Assembly: GCF_016919245.1 (NCBI RefSeq)
Contig: NZ_JAFEJA010000002.1
Span: 1,738,501 to 1,802,500, forward strand
Source: Streptomyces zhihengii
GTDB lineage: Bacteria > Actinomycetota > Actinomycetes > Streptomycetales > Streptomycetaceae
Reading direction: 5' to 3'
DNA length: 64,000 nucleotides
Below the pieces are notes generated by a model that did not search any database, was not told where the DNA came from, and saw only the letters and a program-made list of their open reading frames with translations. The translations under genes were made by a program, and so were the position numbers. Shown in pieces: positions 15,882 to 25,257 of the stretch. Each line of letters opens with the position of its first letter. Within the stretch, counting starts at the first letter, position 1.

Positions 15882-16316
15882 GTCGACTCCCGCTCTTCTG
15901 TCAGGCGCCGCCCGCACGAGGGACCGGCCGCGCTGCCCACGCCGGGGACCGGCGGCAGCCGGCGTCCCCTGGGCCGCGGGCGGTTCAGGTGGCTCCGAGC
16001 CTGGCAGCGGGCCGGTGAGGCGGCCATGACATGGCCCTCGACATATATGTCAAGGCCGTCCCGCTGGGCTTCGGGGCCCCGTTCTCCAGCACCGCACGCT
16101 CACCGCCATCGACCGACCCGGCGGTCGCACGGCCCCGATGCGGCCGTCGGTCCCGCGGCCGCGCCCACCGTGATTCCGGCCGGTACGCGTCACGGAACCT
16201 CGCCCGGCGGCGCCGCCGTAGGGACGCTGCCGATCTCGTGGTGATCTAGGTCATCTCCTGACCTAGCCGGATCCTAGAGTCGCCGCATCGAGGGATCCGA
16301 CGAGAGGACGAAGCCG
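15882..16316. other. Intergenic region, partly duplicated near 49.7 kb
   Basis: No convincing gene is seen. From about 16090 to 16220 it resembles the region 49665-49775 (for example GTGATTCCGGCCGG with CGCGTCACGGA), so the VOC duplication includes upstream sequence. TCTAGGTCATCTCC at ~16245 is A/T-richer than its surroundings and could be part of the VOC promoter. Confidence 0.4.
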
Positions 16317-16841
16317 ATGAGGCACACCGCACCCCAGGGTTACACCAGTGTGGCGCCGTGGGTGGTCACCGACGACACCGGTGCGCTGCTGGACTTCATC
16401 ACCGCCGCGTTCGAGGGCGAGGAGATCGCGCGGGTGCCGGTCGAGGACGGCACCATCGGCCATGGCGAGATCCGTGTCGGCGACACGGTCGTCCTGGCCT
16501 TCGACCGGCGGCCCGACTGGCCGGTGATGCCCTCGTTGCTGCGGATCTACGTACCCGACGCGGATGCCGCCGTGGCCGCGGCCGTCGCACACGGGGCGCA
16601 GGTGGTCACCGAGGTGTCCGACAGCGCGTGGGGGGACCGCGGTGGCCGGGTGCGGGATCCGCTCGGCAACATCTGGTGGGTGGTGAGCCGGGTCGAGGAC
16701 GTCGCACCCGACCTGGCCTGGGAGCGCATGGCCGAGCCGAAGTATGCCGAGGCGATGCGCGTGGCTCAGGAGACGCTGGACGCCGAGCTGAGCGGCCGGG
16801 ACGCGGGAGTGGCGAGCCCCCCGCTGCGTCCGAGCCCCTGA
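16317..16841 (+). CDS. VOC-superfamily protein (PhnB/glyoxalase-like), full-length copy
   Basis: A 174-residue single-domain VOC protein starting at ATG 16317 behind AGAGGA. The paired beta-alpha-beta-beta-beta modules can be followed: YTSVAPWVVTDDTGALLDFI and FEGEEIARVPVEDGTIGHGEI in the first, IYVPDADAAVAAAVAHGAQV and RVRDPLGNIWWVVSRVED in the second. This is the PhnB-like subgroup, often annotated as glyoxalase or bleomycin-resistance-like. Catalytic identity is not assignable. The C-terminal tail (residues ~150-174) is helical. A truncated copy lacking the first ~60 codons lies at 49720-50112. Confidence 0.88.
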   Translation: MRHTAPQGYTSVAPWVVTDDTGALLDFITAAFEGEEIARVPVEDGTIGHGEIRVGDTVVLAFDRRPDWPVMPSLLRIYVPDADAAVAAAVAHGAQVVTEVSDSAWGDRGGRVRDPLGNIWWVVSRVEDVAPDLAWERMAEPKYAEAMRVAQETLDAELSGRDAGVASPPLRPSP

Positions 16842-17028
16842 GCCGCGCGGCGTGTCGGCTTCGGGCTGACGAGCACCTGGCGGCGGCGAGCGCCGAGGAA
16901 CGTCACGCCGCCGCCCCGGCCCGCCAGCACCGGTGAACTCCGCGGCTTCGCGGCCCGAGGCAGGCAGGGACGGAGCGTCCTGCGCGCCGCCCCGTGTGCG
17001 CGCACCCGTTGCCTCAGCCCGTGCTTCG

Positions 17029-17784
17029 TCACCCGCGGGAGGCTGCTTCGTGGGCCTCCAGGCCGACCTCTCCCGGAGCGACGTGTGGACGCAGGACCAG
17101 GTCGTCGTCGTAGTCACCGCCCGTCTCGGTCCGATAGGGCAGCGGGTCCTCGGTGAAGAGCGTCGCGAGGCGGGACGCCAGCCGTTGTGCGGCCTCGGCG
17201 GCTTGGTGCTCGTCGGCGCGGTCGGCGGAGGGGATCAGCAAGGGCTCCAGAGCCGACATGCCCGTGTAGAAATAGGTGCCGTGCAGCAGCGGCCAGAGGA
17301 TCTGCGACAGCGAGCCGTGGATGCCGCGCGGCGCCATGGAGGTGCCCCGCGCCCCGGCGGTGACCACGGTCAGCGCCCGCTTCCCGGCGAGCGCCCCGGC
17401 ACCGTAGCGCTCGCCCGTGCCGTAGCCGAGGCCCTTGACCAGGACGCGGTCGAACCAGCCCTTGAGGATCGCCGGCGGGCCGTACCACCAGAGCGGGAAC
17501 TGGACCACCAGCGCATCGGCGCGGAGCAGCTTCTCCTGCTCCGCGCGCACCTCCGGAGCGATGCGCCCCGAAGCCAGGGCCTCATGCGAGGCGTCGGCGA
17601 CGATCAGGCGGCCGGTGTGGTCCGGGTAGTCGGCTGCGGTGACGACGGGATCCCAGCCCATGGCGTAGAGATCCGACTCGGTGACAATGTGCCCGAGTGC
17701 GCGGGCCGCACGGGCACCCTCCCTGCTCAGATGGCCGGTGAGGGAGGCGGGTTCGGGATGCGCGGTAAGCCAGAGTATCTCCAT
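17029..17784 (-). CDS. NAD(P)H-dependent oxidoreductase, flavodoxin-like fold
   Basis: A 251-residue protein starting at ATG 17784 (MEILWLTAHPEPASLTGHLS). The N-terminal beta strand and phosphate loop, the ADALVVQFPLWWYGPPAILK segment and the LTVVTAGARGTS flavin loop match NQO1/MdaB-type quinone reductases. These use FMN or FAD to reduce quinones by two electrons and protect against redox stress. No regulator is adjacent; a PP2C gene reads in the same direction 76 bases upstream. Confidence 0.9.
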   Translation of the reverse strand: MEILWLTAHPEPASLTGHLSREGARAARALGHIVTESDLYAMGWDPVVTAADYPDHTGRLIVADASHEALASGRIAPEVRAEQEKLLRADALVVQFPLWWYGPPAILKGWFDRVLVKGLGYGTGERYGAGALAGKRALTVVTAGARGTSMAPRGIHGSLSQILWPLLHGTYFYTGMSALEPLLIPSADRADEHQAAEAAQRLASRLATLFTEDPLPYRTETGGDYDDDLVLRPHVAPGEVGLEAHEAASRG

Positions 17785-17860
17785 GCCGGTCGCCCTACCC
17801 CGGCACCGGTGCCGCACTCCCCGGCCGACGGACGGCCCGTCTACGGCTCGCTGACCGTGA

Positions 17861-19177
17861 TCACGGACCGTCCAGTTTCACAGGATGCCCGGTGGAGTCG
17901 GGGTTGCGGGCCCTCGTCGACGTGCCGGCCGGGACGGCCCCGCACACCGACCGCCCGGGCCGGGGATGCCACTCGACGAGCACGATGGTGGCGTCGTCGT
18001 GGAGCCGTTGGTCCTGGTGGACGACGATCTCCTTGATCAGGCGGCGGAGGGCTTCGGGGGCGGCGAAGCCGTCCACCATGGCGCGCACGACGATGTCGGC
18101 CAGGCGTTGTTCGCCGAACAGCTCTCCGGAGGCCGAGCGTGCCTCGGTGACGCCGTCGGTGATCAGGAGTACGCGGTCGCCGGGCTCCAGATGCACCGTT
18201 TGGACGGGCGGAGGGGGCACCCCCCAGCCGGTCAGCCCGAGCGGCAGGTGAGGGACACCGTCCAGTGCTCCTGCCACGATGTGCCGGTCACGGATCAGCA
18301 GCGGCGGCGGGTGACCGCAATTGACCCAGTCCAGGCGGCCGGTGGCGGTGTCCAGGTTCGCGATGACGCAGGTCAGCAAGCGGTCGGGGATCCACTGCTC
18401 CAGCGTGCTGTCGATCTCCCGCGCGATGTCGTCGAGTCCGCCACCGGCGCGCCGTGTGGAGCGGCAGGCGGCCAGCGCCACGGCGCTGCAGCCTCCGGAG
18501 GCGAGGTCGTGCCCCATGGCGTCGAGCAGGGTTAGGTGCAGTGTCGTGCCGGCCAGGCTGTGGTCGTACGCATCGCCCCCCGCCTCATAGGCCGGCTCCA
18601 GGACAGCGCTGGAGGTCACGGAGTCCGTGCCGATGGTGCGCGGCGGCAGAAAGGCCCACAGGAGTTCGGCCTGCAGGCTCATCGGCCGGGTGCGCATGGT
18701 ACGGGCGAGGTCGTCACTGTAGGGCTGCTTGGTGGTCAGCACCATGGCCACCAGATCGGCTAGAGCCTGACACTGTTCAAGCAGGGACGCGTCGAGTTCC
18801 GGAGCCCGGACCCGCAGCACCCCCAGGCGGCCGATGCCGTCCACGACGGGGACCCAGCCGGTGGACAGCGCGTCCGCTTCGCCAGGCCGCGCGACGCGAA
18901 CCGTCTGCGTGCGATAGGCGTGCCCCGCGAGCGAGTTGTCGACCGGCAGTGCTTCCGCCTCCCCGTCCTCTTCCCCGGCATCGCGTTGTTCCGGTGGGGA
19001 AGCGGGCAGGTCGATCAGCTGACGCTGCTGGAGATCGGCCACGTACACCCGCGCCGAGGCGAGCCCGAGGCGCACCCCGGCCTCCTGCACCAGAGCAGGG
19101 ATGCACCGCGGGGGGAGACGGTGGGACGCGGCAAGCATCTCGGCCAGCACGCCCTCTGTGCCCTCCGCCACTGGCAT
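17861..19177 (-). CDS. PP2C-family (SpoIIE-type) serine phosphatase with GAF-like sensor
   Basis: A 438-residue protein starting at ATG 19177 (MPVAEGTEGVLAEML); the longer in-frame extension lacks coding character. Residues ~20-165 look like a GAF sensor. The PP2C domain follows: YEAGGDAYDHSLAGTTLHLT and LLDAMGHDLASGGCSAVAL supply the metal-binding aspartates, then WVNCGHPPPLLI, GDRVLLITDGVTEARSASGE and LHDDATIVLVEW. In Streptomyces such phosphatases dephosphorylate STAS anti-anti-sigma proteins, freeing sigma factors. STAS proteins and RsbW-like kinases occur elsewhere in this window, but none is adjacent, so its partner is unknown. Confidence 0.9.
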   Translation of the reverse strand: MPVAEGTEGVLAEMLAASHRLPPRCIPALVQEAGVRLGLASARVYVADLQQRQLIDLPASPPEQRDAGEEDGEAEALPVDNSLAGHAYRTQTVRVARPGEADALSTGWVPVVDGIGRLGVLRVRAPELDASLLEQCQALADLVAMVLTTKQPYSDDLARTMRTRPMSLQAELLWAFLPPRTIGTDSVTSSAVLEPAYEAGGDAYDHSLAGTTLHLTLLDAMGHDLASGGCSAVALAACRSTRRAGGGLDDIAREIDSTLEQWIPDRLLTCVIANLDTATGRLDWVNCGHPPPLLIRDRHIVAGALDGVPHLPLGLTGWGVPPPPVQTVHLEPGDRVLLITDGVTEARSASGELFGEQRLADIVVRAMVDGFAAPEALRRLIKEIVVHQDQRLHDDATIVLVEWHPRPGRSVCGAVPAGTSTRARNPDSTGHPVKLDGP

Positions 19178-19466
19178 CAGCCCGCCCTTGCCACGCGTAC
19201 AGCCGGACGACCCGGCGATCTCCCCATCATGCGCTTGGCGAGCCGAGCCGACCGGATGCCGCGCCGCGCGTCGGAGCGGTCTGTGCCGACGCCCCGAGCG
19301 TGCCGTGAGCACCCGAGGAACGCGACCGTCGCGCGGATCCGCCCGGCGTTCTACCGAGCCCCGGCACCCTTCCGCGCTGCCGCCGTATCCTGGCTCCGGA
19401 GCGTCCGATATCCAAGCCGACTATCGTCAGAGCCCGTCACGGCGCCATTGACAACGCCACGCAGCC

Positions 19467-20665
19467 TCAAGGGCAGCCGAGTTCCTCGCTGCGGAAGCCG
19501 GGCCGCGGAGGGCCCAGACGGTCTGCCGCTTCCACGCACAGTTCGTCGTCGTGGAGGGCGAGACCGCATACGGCAGCCAGCTGAACCCGGCGTTCCGGGT
19601 GCCCGAGGAGTGCCGCCATGGCGTCGGACAGCGCGGAATCGCCCTGTCCTTCCTCGCCGGCACGCCGGCAGGCGTCGATCCGCACGTCTGGATCGGGGTC
19701 GCCCCTCAGGGTCAGGAGCGCCTCCCGAGCTTCGGTGGACAGGCATGGGGTGTCCCGGCTCGTGCCGAGGCCGGCGGCCACGGCACGCCGGACATCGGCG
19801 TCGTGGTGGTCGGCAGGCCCCAGAAGCGCCGCTTCGGCACGCGGTCCGGCGTACGAACCGAGTCCAAGGAGGACTGTCGCGAGCACCTCGTTGTTCGTCT
19901 CCGAGGCCGACCAGTTGGTGAGGGCGTCGACGGCGAGGACGCAGAACTCTTCCTCGCGGTCGTCGGCGAAGAGCTTGATCAGCCGCATCACCTCGGCACC
20001 GAGCAGTCGGCAGCGTCCGCGCCGGTGCGCAGGGCCTCGGCGGCCTGCCAGGTCTCTCTGTCACGCCGGTGGGACATGACGATGGCGGCCAGCCCCCACG
20101 CCGCGTGGTCGCAGTCGCGCTCTAATGCGCGTGTGAGAAGCTCCTCGCACGAGGCACGGATGCCGAGCAGCTCCTCCATGTCTGTGAGGATCGCCCCGTG
20201 CCCGTCACGCACGGTGAGTCCACCGAGCGTGAACTCGTCGACGGTGTAGTACTCGGCGTCCTGGACCCGAGAACGGACAGGATCGGCCTGGGCGTTGGTA
20301 CGGCGCCGCAGTTCGGCCTCCGTCCCCGCCTCGTGCCACGTGCCCGCGAGATCCCGCGCCTCCATCAGCTCGAACGCTGGGTACCTGTCCCGAAGGCCGG
20401 AACCCAAGACGACCCCAACCAGCGCGGGAGAACCTGAGTCGACCGCCTCGCGCAGGGACACCAGCTCCTGCGGCGCGCATCGGCGGGCATCGGCACCAGC
20501 CCTGAGCAGCAGATCGGCGAGGTGCCCGTGGAACCCCTGAACAGCCACAGCGAACGCGGCGGTCAGCTCGTCGTAGCCCTCGTCCTCCTCCAGAAGCTGC
20601 TGCACACGGCGCAGGTCTCCCGCCCGAGCAGCGGCGACAAGGAAAGACTCCGACGATTCGCGCAC
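19467..20665 (-). pseudogene. Ankyrin/HEAT-repeat protein gene, frameshifted
   Basis: Two overlapping frames make up one original gene. The upstream frame starts at GTG 20665 (VRESSESFLVAAARAGDLRR), carries ankyrin-like repeats (AFAVAVQGFHGHLADLLLRA) and ends early at 19988. The second continues with LLGAEVMRLIKLFADDREE and HEAT-type repeats (DADVRRAVAAGLGTSR, DPDVRIDACRRAGEEG) to 19467. A single missing base near 20010, after ADAAD, accounts for the break: restoring it gives DLLGAEVMRLI. Translational rescue or a sequencing error cannot be excluded. Such repeat proteins are protein-binding scaffolds. Confidence 0.65.
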
Positions 20666-20924
20666 GCACCCGCCCCCATACAACACTTCGCTCCCGGCCC
20701 TGTTCCGGTGCGGTCCGGATTTGCCCGATCCGGCGCAGCGGATATCCCACAGCCTATGAGCGCCCCGAGGGCGGCGTTGCCCGGGGACGCCGCCCGGGTC
20801 GGATGCAGCGCACGCGCGCACGGGTACCGCTCGGCGCTCATACCCCTGCGAGGTGGGCGGCGTCACTCGCCTGGCGTGCACGCGATCGGTCCGGGCCGTG
20901 CTCGCAGGCCTGCCGTGCGGACCC

Positions 20925-21085
20925 TCACGCAGCCTGGTGCGCACCGGGGCTGTTGAGGTAGCGGTCGAACCGTGTCGGGGAAGAGCTCGCCGGCGAGGCG
21001 ATGGTGAGGAGCCTGCGGTGCTGGGGCTGAAGGTTGGCGAGGCTGGTTGCGCGCTGCGGGATGCTTGGGGTGCTGAGCGGCAGCG
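20925..21085 (-). pseudogene. STAS anti-anti-sigma gene relic, C-terminal end
   Basis: Read leftward, the last ~50 codons encode LSTPSIPQRATSLANLQPQH and FDRYLNSPGAHQAA. This closely matches the C-terminus of the intact STAS gene at 59765-60085 (LSTPSDPQRATSLTNLQPQH, FDRYRPGEHQAA). The STAS core that should precede it is absent. It sits just upstream of the SigB/F-like sigma gene, so an antagonist gene may once have accompanied that sigma factor. Confidence 0.7.
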
Positions 21086-21203
21086 GGGGAGCCGGCCCGG
21101 GCTCGTGAACGTCGGCCTGCTGGGGCACTGCGGGAGGTGTAGGCGAGCTGCACTTGGGAAGATGCCGGTCCGGTAAGAACGCATCACCGGAGAGGGCTTG
21201 GAC

Positions 21204-22091
21204 ATGGCAGCGATTTCTGTGCAGCGGACGGACATCATGGCGACCGACGCGCAGGCGGGCCCGGAAGAGCGGGTCCCGGATGTTGCCGAGCTGCCCTGGG
21301 TCGAGGATGCGGGGAAGGTCGCTCCCAGGGACGCCCGAGCGCTGTCGAAGGTGTTCTTCGACCGGCTGCAGGTGCTGGAGGAGGGCACGCGCGCGCATCA
21401 GTACGCACGCAACACGCTCATCGAGATGAACCTCTCTTTGGTGCAGTTCGCCGCCCGCCGCTTCCGCGGCCGTGAGGCCGGTGACATGGAGGACGTCATC
21501 CAGGTCGGCACCATTGGTCTGATCAAGGCGATCGACCGGTTCGACCTGTCCCGTGAGGTCGAGTTCAGCACCTTCGCCATCCCCTACATCGTCGGCGAGA
21601 TCAAGCGCTTCTTCCGCGACACCAGCTGGGCTGTCCACGTACCCCGCCGCTTGCAGGAACTGCGTATCGCGCTGGCTCAGGCGAAGGAACTCCTTGCTGC
21701 CCGCCTGGACCGTGAACCGACCGTGGGGGAACTGGCGGACCACCTCCAGTTGGGCGAGGACGAGATCATCGAGGGCTTGATCGCTTCCAACGGGTACACG
21801 GCCGGTTCACTGGAGGTGCCCGGCGACGGAGAGGGCCCGGCGGGCGTCGCACGCCCTTATGAGGACGTTCTGGGGGCGGTAGATCCGGCGCTGGAGAGGG
21901 CGGAGGATCTGCACGCGCTGGCTCCGCTTCTCGGGGGGCTCGGTGAGCGGGACCGCCGCATCATCGCCATGCGGTTCGGCCAGGAGATGACCCAGGCCCA
22001 GATCGGTGCAGAACTCGGCGTTTCCCAGATGCATGTGTCCCGCCTGCTGTCCCGCGCGCTCGCGCAGCTCCGCACCGGCATGCTCGCCTGA
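21204..22091 (+). CDS. RNA polymerase sigma factor, SigB/SigF/SigG group
   Basis: A 295-residue alternative sigma factor. ATG 21204 follows GGAGAGGG; a TTG two codons earlier is possible. Region 2 spans ~70-140: NTLIEMNLSLVQFAARRF, DMEDVIQVGTIGLIKAIDRF, EVEFSTFAIPYIVGEIKRF and FRDTSWAVHVPRRLQELR. Region 3 follows (REPTVGELADHLQLGEDEI), and the region 4 helix-turn-helix is MTQAQIGAELGVSQMHVSRL. This is the stress/development group whose members are held by RsbW-like anti-sigma factors and released by STAS proteins. Promoters recognised by this group typically carry GGGTA at -10. The STAS relic just upstream suggests lost co-regulation. Confidence 0.93.
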   Translation: MAAISVQRTDIMATDAQAGPEERVPDVAELPWVEDAGKVAPRDARALSKVFFDRLQVLEEGTRAHQYARNTLIEMNLSLVQFAARRFRGREAGDMEDVIQVGTIGLIKAIDRFDLSREVEFSTFAIPYIVGEIKRFFRDTSWAVHVPRRLQELRIALAQAKELLAARLDREPTVGELADHLQLGEDEIIEGLIASNGYTAGSLEVPGDGEGPAGVARPYEDVLGAVDPALERAEDLHALAPLLGGLGERDRRIIAMRFGQEMTQAQIGAELGVSQMHVSRLLSRALAQLRTGMLA

Positions 22092-22217
22092 CATTTCTCG
22101 CCGCCGCGAGTGACACGGTCTGTCATGTGATCACCCTCGCTCACCCGTGGCCGATTGCTGCGCGGAACACTGCTGCGGCCCGGATCCCGGGGGCGAGCTG
22201 TTGACGGGATCGCCCGG

Positions 22218-22835
22218 TCAGCGGGTCCTGGGGGACGGGTTCCGGTCGGGCAGCTGGAGGGTGTCGACCCAGCGCAGCAGACGGTCTCCTTCACGGCTCA
22301 TGATGCCGGGGTCGCGCAGTGCGTTGGCCATAAGCGACATGCCTTGGTAGCCGGCGACAAGGGTGAGGGCGAGGTCGTCCGGGTCGGGCAGCCCGAGTTC
22401 ACGGAACTGGCCCGAGGCCCAGTCCAGCAGCCGGCGGATGAGTGCGCCGGCTTCCGCGTCGAGATCTCCCTCGGTGCGCTTGTCGAGTTCGACGGCCAAG
22501 GTGCCAGTGGGGCAGCCGCGGCGCGCGGCCAGGTCACGCTGCTCGATCCAGGTCTCGATAAGGGCCTTCAGGCGGGCGCGCGGGTCGGTCATCTGCTCCA
22601 GACGGGCGGTGAGTTGGTCCAGGTGTGCGCTGTGCTCGGACAGCGCCGCCTGGATCAGCTCGTCCTTGGTCTTGAAGTAGTAGTACACGTTGCCGACGGG
22701 GACGTCGGCCGCCTGCGCGATGTCGGCGAGGGTGGTGCGTTCAACCCCTTGCTCATGCAGGACACGGGCCGCTGCCGCCATGAGGCGTGCGCGCTTCTGC
22801 GACGCCGATCCCCGCCGATTTACTGAGTTGGCCAC
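22218..22835 (-). CDS. TetR-family transcriptional regulator
   Basis: A 205-residue repressor. GTG 22835 (VANSVNRRGSASQKRARLM) is chosen; ATG 22865 is an alternative. The helix-turn-helix spans residues ~16-60 (LMAAAARVLHEQGVERTTLA, DIAQAADVPVGNVYYYFKTK). The C-terminal ligand domain is helical and contains ARRGCPTGTLAVEL, typical of the group that controls redox or NmrA-like genes. It is divergent from the NmrA-like gene at 22992, and the shared gap holds a near-palindrome at 22955-22977 plus a related half-site at 22837-22849. It probably represses both genes until an effector binds. Confidence 0.92.
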   Translation of the reverse strand: MANSVNRRGSASQKRARLMAAAARVLHEQGVERTTLADIAQAADVPVGNVYYYFKTKDELIQAALSEHSAHLDQLTARLEQMTDPRARLKALIETWIEQRDLAARRGCPTGTLAVELDKRTEGDLDAEAGALIRRLLDWASGQFRELGLPDPDDLALTLVAGYQGMSLMANALRDPGIMSREGDRLLRWVDTLQLPDRNPSPRTR

Positions 22836-22954
22836 CCGACTGACTATAGCCAGCCGTCTTTGCTGCATCAGGGCGTGGCTGCGGCTCCGCGAGGACGGGG
22901 CGCAACTCGCGTTCGACAGAACCCGGTTCGTCTGGCTACAGTTCACCGACCCAC

Positions 22955-22977
22955 TTAGTCAGTCAGCTAACTAACTA
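22955..22977 (+). promoter_or_regulatory. Candidate TetR operator
   Basis: An imperfect palindrome with halves TTAGTCAGTCA and TAACTAACTA around GC, 15 bases before the NmrA-like start. The related sequence CGACTGACTATAG lies at the TetR gene's own start (22837-22849). The A/T-rich composition stands out from the surroundings. Confidence 0.6.
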
Positions 22978-22991
22978 GCTCGGGAGTCTTC

Positions 22992-23837
22992 GTGATCGTG
23001 GTGACAGGCGCAACCGGCAACATCGGACGGACCCTGGTGTCCCTGTTGGCCGAGGCCGGCGAGGACGTCGTGGCCGTCTCCCGGCGGGCCGAGGTCGAAG
23101 GGCTTCCCTCCCAGGTCAGGCCCGTCCGGGCCGACGTCGGGGACAGTGCGAGCATGCAGCCCGTACTCCAACGCGCCGACGGCCTCTTCCTCCTGCTGGG
23201 CGGGGAGCTCAACGGCCGCGGCGAAAGCCCCAGCGCCCTTGTCGGCGCCGCCGTCGAGGCCGGGGTCAAGCGGATCGTCCTGCTCTCGTCCCAGCTCAAC
23301 TCCACCCGCCCTCACGCGCTCTCCCACGAACGACTGCGCGCCTTCGAAGGCAGCGTGCGCACGTCCGGCGCGGACTTCACGATCCTGCGCCCGGGCGGCT
23401 TCGCCTCTAACTCCCTCGGGTGGGCCGAGTCGATCCGCGCGCAGCGCACCGTCTTCGCCCCGTTCGGCGACGTGGCCCTGCCCGTCATCGACCCGGCCGA
23501 CATCGCGGCGGTCGCCACGGCAGCCCTGATCGAGGAGCGACACTCGGGCCGTACGTACGTCCTGACCGGTCCCGAGGCCATCAGCCCACGCCAGCAGACC
23601 GCAGCGATCTCCCGGGGCCTCGGCGAAAGGGTTGCCTTCCAGGAACTGTCGCGCGCGGAGGCCCATGCCCGCATGGCTCAGTTCATGCCGGAACAAGTCA
23701 TCGACGGCACGCTCGACGTCCTCGGCGTCCCGTTGCCGGCCGAGCAGGCGCCCAGCCCTGATGTGGAAGAGGTCTTGCACCGGCCGGCCGCACCGTTCGA
23801 CGCATGGGTCGCGCGCAACCTGCCGGCCTTCCGCTGA
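22992..23837 (+). CDS. NmrA/SDR-like NAD(P)-binding protein
   Basis: A 281-residue atypical short-chain dehydrogenase starting at GTG 22992. The Rossmann motif VTGATGNIGRTLVSLL is at residues ~4-19; VKRIVLLSSQLNS and FTILRPGGFASNSLG follow as in NmrA/HSCARG-type proteins, and the usual SDR catalytic YxxxK is not obvious. Such proteins sense NADPH or reduce quinones and ketones. It is divergent from a TetR regulator with a palindrome between, so it is probably induced by the regulator's ligand. It is a paralogue of the gene at 54478. Confidence 0.9.
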   Translation: MIVVTGATGNIGRTLVSLLAEAGEDVVAVSRRAEVEGLPSQVRPVRADVGDSASMQPVLQRADGLFLLLGGELNGRGESPSALVGAAVEAGVKRIVLLSSQLNSTRPHALSHERLRAFEGSVRTSGADFTILRPGGFASNSLGWAESIRAQRTVFAPFGDVALPVIDPADIAAVATAALIEERHSGRTYVLTGPEAISPRQQTAAISRGLGERVAFQELSRAEAHARMAQFMPEQVIDGTLDVLGVPLPAEQAPSPDVEEVLHRPAAPFDAWVARNLPAFR

Positions 23838-24254
23838 TCCACCCGCCCCGGCTCCTTGGTGCAGCTCCGCATCCGGGGTGCTGGCGCCTGTAGCGGAGCA
23901 ACCGCCACTCAGCATGACGCATTTCTCGCCACCCGCGGAGGTGGCGGCATCATGCAACGTCTTGCCGGGCGGGCCTTCGGCACACCGACACCGACGGGCC
24001 CAGACGACTACCTCTTCGTCGCCGGCGTCGTTCCTGCCCGTGCGGCATGGGCCGCCTCGGGTGGCCGGAGCGAGTCTGGCGCTCGGACACGGACAAGACG
24101 CTCCCAACCGGTCCCGGGGGCTGCGTCGGAGGCGGGCGGATCGAGGCCGAGAATCCACTGTTCGGCCACGCCTGGCCTCTTGGGTCTGTACAGGCGGAGA
24201 GTTGCCGCCCCGGGGATCCGCCTACGCCTTGCGGTTGCCCGCTGCAGCGTGCTG
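23838..24254. other. Intergenic region, no gene seen
   Basis: Convergent gap between the NmrA-like gene and the DUF3662 gene. Open frames exist on both strands but have no start with a ribosome site and no recognisable residues. Confidence 0.4.
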
Positions 24255-24719
24255 CTAGGGAGACGGTGGTGGGTCGGTAGGTGCGATCCCGTGGGCCGGA
24301 AAGGCGTCAGCCCGCACATGGGGCATCGGGCTGCTGCTCACGCGGTACGGGTCGGCGCGGGGATGCGCGACGGCGGTGACGCGGACGGTGAGCGGACCTG
24401 CCCACTCGTAGCCGTTGTGCTCCCCGTGGCGGACGAGGTCCTCCGCGAGCGCCTCACCGACACCGCCCCGTCCACGGCGGGTCAGTTCCTCGTGCACTTG
24501 GGCGTCCAGTTCCACTTCATAGGCATTGGGGACGACAACCCTGTTCTCGCTGCACACCACGGCGTTGTCATCGCACTCGCGGTGCAGAGCCTCGAGCAGT
24601 TCGACGTGCCCGCGGCGGCGGACTTTGCGCAGCAGACTGTTCTGCCAGCGTTCCCAGGCCCGTTCCCATCGCGAGAGCCCGCCCTGGCGTCCGCCCTCCC
24701 GCCGGCCCGTCACCGGCAT
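24255..24719 (-). CDS. DUF3662 (FhaA N-terminal-like) domain protein
   Basis: A ~154-residue protein. ATG 24719 (MPVTGRREGG) is tentative; TTG-type starts closer to LSRWERAWERW are possible. The core LSRWERAWERWQNSLLRKVR, VELLEALHRECDDNAVVCSE, NRVVVPNAYEVEL and ALAEDLVRHGEHNGYEWAGP matches DUF3662, which in FhaA precedes an FHA domain and is linked to cell-wall synthesis control by kinases. Here no FHA domain follows; the frame ends after PHVRADAFPAHG. It may be a stand-alone member or a truncated FhaA-like paralogue. Confidence 0.75.
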   Translation of the reverse strand: MPVTGRREGGRQGGLSRWERAWERWQNSLLRKVRRRGHVELLEALHRECDDNAVVCSENRVVVPNAYEVELDAQVHEELTRRGRGGVGEALAEDLVRHGEHNGYEWAGPLTVRVTAVAHPRADPYRVSSSPMPHVRADAFPAHGIAPTDPPPSP

Positions 24720-25257
24720 CCTCGCAACCCGCGTACCCGCTCCCACCGGCGCGCATCGGCGGCGCGCCGGGCCGACGCGACCTCGCGCCGGTCCTGAGGG
24801 CTGCGGGTGAATCCCTTGCTCTGGCTGATCGGTGCGGACACGGTTCCTCCTCGGGTCGTCCACCAGGCGCGTACCCGGCGGCACTGCGACGATGCCCGGC
24901 CGGGCACGCGACCGCGTGGCTTCGATCCAGCCGACGTTCAGATCTCACGTCTGCGGCGCCGACCGGGGGAGTGTCACGACGACGGCGCGTGCGGCGTATC
25001 CGGCCGGGGAGAGCGCTACTACTCCTAGGCACCGACCGCGGCGCAGCCGTCGCTGCTGCTACGGCGGCCGGGAGGCCCGCACTCGAGAAGAAGCGAGCAT
25101 CCGTGCGCGGCGACCACATGGTGTGCGGCCCCTCACCAGGGCCAAGCGCACTTCGTCGTGGTGCTGGCGCGCTGCGGCTTGGCCTCGGGCGCCGCGGGTG
25201 GGGTGGCCGTCACGACGGCGCGCCTTCTGGCGGGCGTGGCTGTTGGCACGGTTTCGC
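24720..25257. other. Intergenic region, no gene seen
   Basis: 538 bases with no open frame that has coding character. The A/T-richer CGCTACTACTCCTAGGCACC at ~25011-25030 could mark a promoter but has no clear target gene. Confidence 0.35.

Noticed and set aside
21204..22091. Naming the sigma factor sigF or sigB
   Set aside because: Streptomyces has many paralogues of this group; sequence alone does not identify which one.
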